A stretch of DNA of 5,418 bases from assembly GCA_029240475.1 (NCBI GenBank), contig JAREAF010000259.1, positions 1-5,418 on the forward strand, written 5' to 3'. Shown piece by piece: positions 1 to 4,972 of this stretch (within the stretch, counting starts at the first letter, position 1; each line of letters starts with the position of its first letter). The translations under genes were made by a program, and so were the position numbers. The stretch is from Rhodospirillales bacterium (GTDB taxonomy: Bacteria; Pseudomonadota; Alphaproteobacteria; JAREAF01). Under the pieces are notes generated by a model, which did no database searches, was not told where the DNA came from, and worked only from the letters and a program-made list of their open reading frames with translations.

Positions 1-6
1 GCGACC

Positions 7-33
7 GGATCACTGACGGAGTAAGGGTGATCC
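7..33. repeat. Inverted repeat, 7-bp arms
   Basis: GGATCAC (7-13) and GTGATCC (27-33) are perfect reverse complements separated by 13 nt. A frame open from the window edge (residues ATGSLTE) ends at the TAA at 22-24 inside the loop. It may be the tail of an upstream gene, but eight codons are too few to judge. The repeat could be a weak hairpin near that gene's end, an operator, or chance. No T-tract follows. Confidence 0.25.
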
Positions 34-126
34 AGCGGGAGACGTCATGAGTTCCCCTTATGCGCCGTTTGGTGCCAGCGATCGGCGCAAAAACCGAGGG
101 GCTGTGCCGCGCATTCCCGACACTTA

Positions 127-294
127 GGATCCGATGCGGGACTGACCGCGAGCCTCTCGGGTCTGTTCGGCATCGCTCCCAAGGACGAGCTCGAAGGGAT
201 GCTCGCCGTCCAGCTGTTCGCAGGCCACAACACGGCGATGGAATGCTATCGCCGCGCTATGCTCTCGGAGCATACCTGCATGAGCGAAATTTGA
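127..294 (+). pseudogene. Decayed fragment of a small conserved hypothetical protein
   Basis: The frame starting at 127 reads GSDAGLTASLSGLFGIAPKD, then ELEGMLAVQLFAGHNTAMEC, then YRRAMLSEHTCMSEI, and stops at TGA 292-294. The middle part strongly resembles a short hypothetical protein I recall from Bradyrhizobium and relatives, with a core like KDELEGMMAAQL...HNA.MECYRRAML. In that family the chain continues with an ENLNQANKL-type stretch. Here the frame stops, and the next frame over (about 283-306) gives ERNLIRVK, which suggests a frameshift. There is no usable start codon in this frame: it is open back to about 31 with no ATG. A short frame from ATG 47 ends at TAG 125-127 just before the recognisable part, so the 5' end also looks broken. 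The function of the family is unknown to me. The homology is from memory, so it is only moderately certain. Confidence 0.55.
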
Positions 295-304
295 TCAGGG
301 TCAA
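291..304 (+). promoter_or_regulatory. FNR/FixK-type binding site
   Basis: TTGATCAGGGTCAA matches the FNR/FixK/Anr consensus TTGAT-N4-ATCAA at nine of ten defined positions, with G instead of A opening the right half-site. Its centre is at 297.5. In alphaproteobacteria such sites are bound by FixK, FnrL or related CRP/FNR regulators when oxygen is low. The only intact gene downstream on this strand is the AhpD-like gene at 524. A -10-like hexamer lies at class II activator distance, which makes a chance match less likely. The site overlaps the end of the decayed gene, so it cannot serve that gene. Confidence 0.6.
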
Positions 305-326
305 GGACCGCCCGCCGCGCCGCTGG

Positions 327-332
327 TATGGT
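327..332 (+). promoter_or_regulatory. Candidate -10 element of the FNR/FixK-dependent promoter
   Basis: TATGGT matches TATAAT at four of six positions. If transcription starts about 7 nt downstream, near 339, the FNR-type box is centred at about -41.5, the usual class II arrangement. There is no recognisable -35 element, as expected when an activator occupies that place. The transcript would have a leader of about 185 nt before the ATG at 524. Confidence 0.4.
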
Positions 333-375
333 ACTTATCAAAGCTGAGAAACGCTCGGCTCCTGGGCCTGTCGCA

Positions 376-405
376 TGTGGACGGCCTTTGAAGCGTCAAT
401 CCACA
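376..405 (+). other. Bulged hairpin in the leader of the AhpD-like gene
   Basis: TGTGGA (376-381) pairs with TCCACA (400-405), and inside it TTGA (388-391) pairs with TCAA (396-399) around the loop AGCG. The right arm is one continuous ten-base stretch, while the left arm is split by a six-base bulge. It lies within the predicted transcript leader. It could be an RNA structure or a protein-binding palindrome. The inner TTGA/TCAA pair has a 4-nt spacer, so it is not an FNR site, which needs 6 nt. The rest of the gene-free stretch 305-509 shows nothing else convincing. Confidence 0.3.
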
Positions 406-509
406 CTTGCGGAGCGCCCGAACTCGAGCAGCGCCCCAGCGAAGGCTGTGGTGCGATCATGAAGGCGCACCCTATGGGGGCGAAAAGAGCGTCAGAGCAT
501 AAGAACATC

Positions 510-516
510 GAGGGAG
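510..516 (+). promoter_or_regulatory. Ribosome binding site of the AhpD-like gene
   Basis: GAGGGAG ends 7 nt before the ATG at 524. An in-frame TAA at 500-502 excludes any longer start, so this site fixes the N-terminus. Confidence 0.75.
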
Positions 517-523
517 TTGCACG

Positions 524-1009
524 ATGGGAATCACCCCGAAAGAAAAAGAGTTGGCTGCGGTAGGGATCGCGGTTGCAACGGGATGCAAGCCTTGCACCGA
601 CTTCCATGTGAAAAAGGTGCGCGAGTCCGGTGCATCGGACACAGAAATAAGGCAGGCGATGACGGATGCTGTTTCAGTACGCCGCAGCGCTACCGACACA
701 ATGGAGGATTATGGGTTCGCCCGCCTCGGGGGCAACAACCCGACGAATGGGCGCCAGGATGGAGACACGACGGATCGGGTGCGAGAGCTCGTGTGTATCG
801 GCGCTGCGTTTGGCGTCAACTGCGTCTCCAGCCTGAAGACTCATTTGAAGGCGGCCGAGAGAGTGGGGATCTCGCACGAAGACATCGGCGCAATCATAAA
901 GCTTTCCGCCTTCATCAAGGGGAAGGCGGCCTCGCATGTGGAGCACTTGGCCGAGAGCTTGGAGAAGCCCGAAGCAGTGTACGAGAAGGCAGTCAGCGCC
1001 TGCTGCTGA
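524..1009 (+). CDS. Two-repeat AhpD/carboxymuconolactone decarboxylase-like protein
   Basis: This is a 161-residue cytoplasmic protein with no signal peptide, made of two similar halves. The first (about 5-62) has E9, C21, C24 and H28 in CKPCTDFH. These spacings (12, 3, 4) equal those of the Glu-Cys-Cys-His set of mycobacterial AhpD (E118, C130, C133, H137), where the two cysteines form the redox disulfide and Glu/His relay protons. The second half (about 84-144) repeats the pattern as E88, C100, S103 and H107, so the second cysteine is serine there. The chain ends in Cys-Cys. By family, a thiol peroxidase/reductase-like role, perhaps in oxidative or low-oxygen stress, is more likely than true carboxymuconolactone decarboxylation, because no beta-ketoadipate genes are nearby. 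The substrate and reductant cannot be read from sequence. An FNR/FixK-type promoter lies upstream. The gene stands alone and faces a convergent hydrolase gene. Confidence 0.85.
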   Translation: MGITPKEKELAAVGIAVATGCKPCTDFHVKKVRESGASDTEIRQAMTDAVSVRRSATDTMEDYGFARLGGNNPTNGRQDGDTTDRVRELVCIGAAFGVNCVSSLKTHLKAAERVGISHEDIGAIIKLSAFIKGKAASHVEHLAESLEKPEAVYEKAVSACC

Positions 1010-1081
1010 ACACGGATCAAAGCGAGCGAGGCGTAAGACGAGGTCTCCGGCCGCACTCGCCCAGACTGTAGTCGGCGCTCC

Positions 1082-1118
1082 GAGGGGCGGCTGTTCACCC
1101 GAAAACAGCCGCTCCCTT
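1082..1118 (+). terminator. Hairpin downstream of the AhpD-like gene
   Basis: GCGGCTGTT (1087-1095) and AACAGCCGC (1104-1112) form a perfect 9-bp stem with an 8-nt loop. The stem can be extended through GAGGG/CCCTT with a one-base bulge (T1113). It begins 73 nt after the stop of the gene at 524. No U-run follows the stem, so it is not a classic intrinsic terminator. It could act with Rho, protect the 3' end, or be an operator. This is the strongest inverted repeat I found in the window. Confidence 0.4.
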
Positions 1119-1158
1119 AGGACGTTCAATCGAAGAACGGCGGCCCGGCAATCACCAT

Positions 1159-1208
1159 ACTTGCCCGACTCCGTGGGTCCGGGGAGTTTGCGTTTGCGGG
1201 CGCCAAGT
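1159..1208. other. Nested inverted repeats in the convergent gap
   Basis: The outer arms are ACTTG plus CCCG (1159-1167) and CGGG plus CAAGT (1197-1200 and 1204-1208), with a three-base bulge (1201-1203). The inner arms are ACTCC (1168-1172) and GGAGT (1183-1187), with a 10-nt loop. The 328-bp stretch 1010-1337 has no ORF that looks coding on either strand and no recognisable RNA gene. This nested structure and the two flanking hairpins are all I see in it. The function is unknown, and chance folding of GC-rich DNA is possible. Confidence 0.25.
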
Positions 1209-1307
1209 GCCGCTGCTGCTGGAATCCCCCACCGGCGGAGATGCGCGGCGTACCGCGCCCCTGGAGCTGCTCCCGCCTCCGCTCTGTCCCGAAGCAACTC
1301 TGCAACG

Positions 1308-1328
1308 GCACAGCGGCAGGCCCTGTGC
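1308..1328 (-). terminator. Hairpin just past the hydrolase stop
   Basis: GCACAG (1308-1313) pairs with CTGTGC (1323-1328). A further GG/CC pair inside (1315-1316 with 1321-1322), after one bulged base, closes a four-base loop. On the minus strand it starts 9 nt after the TGA of the hydrolase gene, a typical terminator position. No U-run follows, so intrinsic termination is uncertain. Confidence 0.35.
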
Positions 1329-1337
1329 GGTCTACCC

Positions 1338-2249
1338 TCACCTGGCGCGCTGCGCAAAGAATAACCTGATCGCCTGGAATCGACTCTGACGCGCAACAGG
1401 CTCCGCATCCATCATGGGGTGTGCAAATTCCGCGTTCTCAAGCACGACGGCGCCGCGGCTTTTCGCAACTTCGGCAAGCTCGCGCCAGTCGTCAGGCGGA
1501 ACCACGGCGTCGCGGCGGCCGAAGATGAAGGCCAGTCGCGAGGTGTCTTGCGGCACGTTCCGGACGGGATCGAACCGCTGCGGACAGCCGTAATTGGAAA
1601 CCCGGCTCGGTGTCGAATCGATAAGGGCGGCATCAAACTCGACACCCGCGCCGATCGCGCTGAGCAGGAAGACCCCGCCGATCGACATGCCATAGAGAAA
1701 GCGGTTCGCGTAGCCGAGCTCGTTCAAATGCTCGATGAGCTGGATCTGATCGGAGCGGATGGCGAAGAAACGGCTCCTGCCCTCCGAGAGACCGTAACCT
1801 CGGTAATCGTAAATGTAGACGTCGAACCCCTCGACCTGCAGGAACTGAAACTCGGCCAGGACCTGATCCGCCAGCATGGCATTGCCGAGAGCGATCAGCA
1901 CATAACCGCGCGGGCCGTTTGCAGACGCCCGAAGCCTATAGCCGCCCAGCTTGCGGCGGTCCCTGGTCGTGAATGCCACTGGCTCGAGGCCGTGCAGGCC
2001 GGCCACGCGACTGGCGTCCGGCCGGCCCGCCATGAGGTGGTACAGGGTGGAGAGCAGCCGCTCGGTCCAGGCGCCGCAAACCGATTGCGCCTCGAGATAG
2101 CCGGGCGGCCCTTCCTGGGCGGCCTCGCCGACGATCTGCTTCTCCTCAACCAAATCCCGCCCGCTTGCCTTTTCGCAGGCGCCGGGGAAAAGGATTAGAG
2201 GAAGCAGGATAAGCCGCTGGCAAAGGAGCCGAACCGTACAGGAGCCCAT
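1338..2249 (-). CDS. Alpha/beta hydrolase, exported or lipoprotein-like
   Basis: This 303-residue protein has an alpha/beta hydrolase fold. The nucleophile elbow is GMSIG with Ser189. The upstream strand and turn YDYRGYGLSEG (147-157) is typical of the fold. The likely acid is Asp247 in FGRRDAVVP, and the likely base is His277 in EFAHPMM, so the catalytic triad appears complete. The N-terminus (RLLCQRLILLPLILFPGAC) looks like a signal peptide ending in Cys25. FPGAC resembles a lipobox but has Pro where Leu/Val is usual, so lipidation is possible, not certain. The protein probably acts in the cell envelope as an esterase, lipase or peptidase-type hydrolase; the substrate is unknown. An in-frame TGA at 2265-2267 makes the ATG at 2249 the only likely start that keeps the signal peptide. 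I see no good Shine-Dalgarno before it. The gene diverges from the ABC operon and converges with the AhpD-like gene. Confidence 0.85.
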   Translation of the reverse strand: MGSCTVRLLCQRLILLPLILFPGACEKASGRDLVEEKQIVGEAAQEGPPGYLEAQSVCGAWTERLLSTLYHLMAGRPDASRVAGLHGLEPVAFTTRDRRKLGGYRLRASANGPRGYVLIALGNAMLADQVLAEFQFLQVEGFDVYIYDYRGYGLSEGRSRFFAIRSDQIQLIEHLNELGYANRFLYGMSIGGVFLLSAIGAGVEFDAALIDSTPSRVSNYGCPQRFDPVRNVPQDTSRLAFIFGRRDAVVPPDDWRELAEVAKSRGAVVLENAEFAHPMMDAEPVARQSRFQAIRLFFAQRAR

Positions 2250-2370
2250 GAATGTCGGTTTGCTTCAGCAGCAGCCATCCTACATCGAACGCAGCGTTTC
2301 AGAAGCTCCGCAGTCGGCTCGACACCTGCGCCTTGGCGAGAGCCTTCGCCTTGCCTTAAGCTCGTGCAGG

Positions 2371-2403
2371 GCCGGTCGCGACGGGATCGTCGGCTGCCGG
2401 TCG
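2371..2403 (+). other. Short repeats and hairpin before the ABC operon
   Basis: In the 164-bp divergent gap (2250-2413) the octamer GCCGGTCG occurs twice (2371-2378 and 2396-2403), flanking a small perfect stem CGACG/CGTCG (2379-2383 and 2388-2392) with a GGAT loop. The arrangement ends ten bases before the ATG of the ATPase gene. It may be a regulator site or a translation-modulating hairpin, or simply GC-rich chance. I found no convincing -35/-10 pair for either divergent gene in this gap. Confidence 0.2.
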
Positions 2404-2413
2404 GGGCATTCAC

Positions 2414-3457
2414 ATGACCGATGCCGTCATCGAGTGCAGGGACGTCTGGAAGCTGTTCGGGTCCCGCGCCGACGCCGCCCTGGCCGCAATGCGCAATCAG
2501 GGGCTCGACAAGTCCGAAATCCTCAAGCGGTTCGATTGCGTCGTTGGAATCGCGGCGGTCGATCTCCTTATCCGCCGCGGCGAGATTTTCTGCATCATGG
2601 GGCTGTCCGGCAGCGGAAAATCCACGCTGGTGCGGCAGATAAATCGGCTGATCGAGCCGACGGCGGGGCAGATCATCGTCGATGGCGAGGATATCGGCGC
2701 CAAGAGCATGTCCGAACTGCGACGGCTGCGCTCCGAGAAAATGGGCATGGTGTTCCAGAACGTCGCGCTGCTCCCGCACCGCACGGTGCGCGAGAACATC
2801 GCCTTCGGCCTGGAGCTGCGCGGCTGGGCCAAGGAGGAGCGGCTCGCCGTTGCCGAGGAGAAGCTCTGCCTGGTCGGGCTCGAGGGCTACGGCGATCGCT
2901 ATCCCCACCATCTCTCGGGCGGGATGCAGCAGCGCGTGGGCCTCGCGCGCGCGATGGCAGCCGATCCGGACATCCTCCTGATGGATGAGCCCTTCAGCGC
3001 CCTCGACCCCCTCATCCGCCGTCAGCTGCAGGACCAGTTTCTGGAGCTGTCCGCCCGGCTGCGCAAGACGACCGTGTTCGTCACCCATGATCTGGACGAG
3101 GCGATCCGGCTCGGCGACCGCATTGCCATCATGCGCGACGGGCGCATCGTGCAGGTCGGCACGCCCTCCGAAATCGTGCGCGGTCCGCGAGACGCCTATG
3201 TCGCCGATTTCGTGAAAGGCGTGTCGCGGCTGAACCTGGTCTTGGCCGGCGAGATCATGGAACCGATTCCCGCTGGCGCCGGCAACGGCTCGCTCGATCT
3301 GAGCCGCTGGCCGCGGGCCGACGTGTCGGACGATCTCAACAGGCTCGTCGGCCTCGCTGCGACGACCGAGGAACCCATACTGATTGTCGCCGACGGCCGC
3401 GAGGTGGGCTTGGTGACCAAGCGCCGACTTTTGCGCAGCATCCAGGGAAACGGCTGA
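2414..3457 (+). CDS. proV: Betaine/proline-type ABC importer ATPase (ProV/OpuAA family)
   Basis: This 347-residue ATPase would power import of a compatible solute (glycine betaine, choline or proline class) on the inner face of the membrane. Visible motifs in order are Walker A GLSGSGKST (63-71), Q-loop Q115, signature LSGGMQQR (167-174), Walker B ILLMDEP (187-193), D-loop SALD (195-198) and switch H225. The stretch before Walker A (about 16-50), with AMRNQGLDKSEI, is the insertion characteristic of ProV/OpuAA. After residue 270 only about 77 residues remain. E. coli ProV has 400 residues with a longer CBS region. Here only residues 318-345 (PILIVADGREVGLVTKRRLL) look like part of a CBS domain, so osmotic or nucleotide gating may be reduced. 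The ATG has a weak GGGG Shine-Dalgarno at 2403-2406. The permease gene starts one base after the stop, so the two are surely co-transcribed. Confidence 0.93.
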   Translation: MTDAVIECRDVWKLFGSRADAALAAMRNQGLDKSEILKRFDCVVGIAAVDLLIRRGEIFCIMGLSGSGKSTLVRQINRLIEPTAGQIIVDGEDIGAKSMSELRRLRSEKMGMVFQNVALLPHRTVRENIAFGLELRGWAKEERLAVAEEKLCLVGLEGYGDRYPHHLSGGMQQRVGLARAMAADPDILLMDEPFSALDPLIRRQLQDQFLELSARLRKTTVFVTHDLDEAIRLGDRIAIMRDGRIVQVGTPSEIVRGPRDAYVADFVKGVSRLNLVLAGEIMEPIPAGAGNGSLDLSRWPRADVSDDLNRLVGLAATTEEPILIVADGREVGLVTKRRLLRSIQGNG

Positions 3458-3458
3458 G

Positions 3459-4811
3459 ATGATCGAGACCGCCGCGCAATCCAAACCTCTGGCCGCCTTC
3501 GCCGAGCACAACGCCGACTACTATGCGCGCGCCTTCGAGGCGATCACGCGCCGGCGCCAGCGCCTCACCGTCAATCTGGCGGCGCTTGCGGCGGGCCCGC
3601 TCTGGGCGGCGGCGCGGCGATTGTGGAGCCTCTACTGGTTCGGGCTCATAGGCGAGCTCGTCGCGATCATCATGGTGCTCCGCGCCTCGCTGTTCTCCTC
3701 TGAGGAACGGCCGGGCAGGGGAGGGGTCATGCTGTTCGGGCTTGCGCTCTTTGCCGTAGTCCGGCTGGGCCAGGCGCTTGCCGCCAACTCGGCCTATCTG
3801 CGGCGCTACGAGCGCTGGCGGGTCGACCAGCGGGTCGCCGGCGGTTTCGGCGGCCAGCCGCTCCTGGTCGGGGTCCTGTTGATGCTGGCGATCTACCCAC
3901 TCACGATCTACCGGTTCTGCAGCGAACAGGTTGCGCCGTCTCTGGCCTCCTTCCCCGCGGCGACGGGGTTCGCGCGGCTCACGGCACGGCGCATCAGCGA
4001 TCTCTTCGACTGGATCACCGTCGAGTACGAGGCGTTTTTCGATGCCGTGACGACCGTGATCCGCACCGTGCTGAATCAGATCGACATGGTGCTGGTGACC
4101 ACGCCTTGGCCGGTCACCGGCCTCATCATCCTGCTCATCGCCTGGCGGCTCGCCGGATGGCGCGTGACGCTCTTCACCCTCGTCTCCCTGGCCTATCTCG
4201 GGCTGTTCGGCTTCTGGGAGAAGAGCATGAGCACCATGGCCCTGGTGATCACTGCGGTGGCCATGTGCATGGTCTTCGGACTGCCGCTCGGGATCTGGTG
4301 CGCCAAGAGCCGGCGCGTGGAGGCGGTGCTCTATCCTGTCCTCGATGCGATGCAGACCCTGCCGACCTTCGTCTATCTCATTCCGGCCATCGCGTTCTTC
4401 TCGGTCGGCAAGACGCCCGGCGTGCTGGCGACGGTGATCTTCGCCCTTCCGCCCATGATTCGCCTCACGGCCCTCGGCATCAAACAGGTCCCCGCCCACA
4501 TCATCGAGGCGGCGACCGCCTTCGGCGCCCGGCCATCGCAGATCCTGTTCAAGGTCGAGCTGCCTTTGGCCAGGGCCTCCATCATGACCGGGGTTAATCA
4601 GACCATCATGATGTCCTTGTCCATGGTCGTGATCGCCGCGCTGATCGGCGCAGGGGGCCTCGGCGAGGACGTCACGCGCGCCCTGCAGTTCCTTCAGAAG
4701 GGACACGGGATGCTGGCGGGCTTGGCGATCGTGCTCTGCGCCATGGTCATCGATCGCGTCCTTCAAGGGTCGCACCGCGGCAGTGGCGGTCGGCCGGGCG
4801 GCGAGCCGTAA
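3459..4811 (+). CDS. proW: Betaine/proline-type ABC permease with extra N-terminal membrane domain
   Basis: This is a 450-residue inner-membrane permease. Residues about 181-435 match the ProW/OpuAB core, with LDAMQTLPTFVYLIPA (295-310), FALPPMIRLTALGIKQVP (328-345), and the EAA loop from E350-A-A with G356 to LP at 368-369, which docks on the ATPase. NQTIMMSLSMVVIAALIGAG (380-399) is also typical. Ahead of this core are about 180 residues that ordinary ProW proteins lack. AAGPLWAAARRLW (44-56) followed by hydrophobic stretches near 57-76, 89-108 and 133-151 resembles the DUF2628 membrane domain (GPLW..RRLW pattern). This assignment is by eye. Further likely membrane segments lie near 219-235, 237-253, 258-280, 300-316, 320-334, 383-400 and 416-432. 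The ATG follows the ATPase stop by one base, with AGGGA at 3444-3448 as a spaced Shine-Dalgarno, so the two genes are translationally linked. Confidence 0.9.
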   Translation: MIETAAQSKPLAAFAEHNADYYARAFEAITRRRQRLTVNLAALAAGPLWAAARRLWSLYWFGLIGELVAIIMVLRASLFSSEERPGRGGVMLFGLALFAVVRLGQALAANSAYLRRYERWRVDQRVAGGFGGQPLLVGVLLMLAIYPLTIYRFCSEQVAPSLASFPAATGFARLTARRISDLFDWITVEYEAFFDAVTTVIRTVLNQIDMVLVTTPWPVTGLIILLIAWRLAGWRVTLFTLVSLAYLGLFGFWEKSMSTMALVITAVAMCMVFGLPLGIWCAKSRRVEAVLYPVLDAMQTLPTFVYLIPAIAFFSVGKTPGVLATVIFALPPMIRLTALGIKQVPAHIIEAATAFGARPSQILFKVELPLARASIMTGVNQTIMMSLSMVVIAALIGAGGLGEDVTRALQFLQKGHGMLAGLAIVLCAMVIDRVLQGSHRGSGGRPGGEP

Positions 4812-4819
4812 GGGGATCC

Positions 4820-4837
4820 GGGGGCCGATCGGCTCCT
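4820..4837 (+). other. Hairpin after the permease gene
   Basis: A seven-pair stem (4820-4826 with 4831-4837, two G-U pairs) closes a GATC loop 8 nt after the permease stop. The core GCCGATCGGC is a perfect palindrome. A C-rich run, not a U-run, follows. Hairpins between permease and binding-protein genes often stabilise or partially terminate the message so that subunit amounts differ. That role is inferred here. Confidence 0.3.
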
Positions 4838-4867
4838 CCCCCGCTTCCGCTTAATCCTTCCCTCCGA

Positions 4868-4897
4868 TTGACGCCGTGCCCGGGCCGGCGCAATAGT
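4868..4897 (+). promoter_or_regulatory. Candidate promoter for the binding-protein gene
   Basis: TTGACG (4868-4873) matches the -35 consensus at five of six positions. AATAGT (4892-4897) matches the -10 consensus at four of six, with an 18-bp spacer. It lies in the 161-bp gap between permease and binding-protein genes and would give the latter its own transcript with a leader of about 70 nt. A GGTC motif recurs downstream (4925-4928 and 4945-4948), but I do not recognise an operator. Confidence 0.4.
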
Positions 4898-4957
4898 GGC
4901 TGAACAAAACGATAAGAATCACGAGGTCGAACCGTCGATTAATAGGTCTTCGAAAGC

Positions 4958-4965
4958 AGGGAGGA
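4958..4965 (+). promoter_or_regulatory. Strong ribosome binding site of the binding-protein gene
   Basis: AGGGAGGA ends 7 nt before the ATG at 4973. A TTG codon immediately precedes the ATG (4970-4972), but its spacing would be only 4 nt, so the ATG is preferred. This is the best Shine-Dalgarno in the window, in keeping with the excess of binding protein usual for such importers. Confidence 0.8.
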
Positions 4966-4972
4966 CTCGTTG

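Noticed and set aside
388..399. TTGAAGCGTCAA as a second FNR-type site
   Set aside because: The spacer between half-sites is 4 nt rather than the 6 nt between TTGA and TCAA needed for FNR/FixK binding.
375..563. 62-codon plus-strand ORF in the leader, overlapping the AhpD-like start
   Set aside because: No ribosome binding site, no family resemblance, basic low-complexity C-terminus, and out-of-frame overlap with a gene that has a good Shine-Dalgarno.
1010..1337. Possible small gene or RNA gene in the convergent gap
   Set aside because: Short frames on both strands lack ribosome sites and recognisable sequence. No tRNA or known RNA pattern is visible.
1419..2198. Long plus-strand ORF (259 codons) opposite the hydrolase
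   Set aside because: It is the antisense shadow of the hydrolase gene. Its translation has no recognisable fold, whereas the minus strand has a full catalytic triad and signal peptide.
2332..2360. TTGGCG and TTAAGC, 17 bp apart, as a promoter for the ABC operon
   Set aside because: The -35 match is moderate, but the -10 matches at only two of six positions.
2195..3511. 438-codon minus-strand ORF opposite the ATPase
   Set aside because: It is the shadow of the ATPase gene, which shows every ABC motif on the plus strand.
3336..4775. Very long minus-strand ORF (479 codons) opposite the permease
   Set aside because: The product is dominated by Arg, Asp, Glu, His and Gly, a typical antisense artefact of a GC-rich gene, and the plus strand encodes a clear ProW core.
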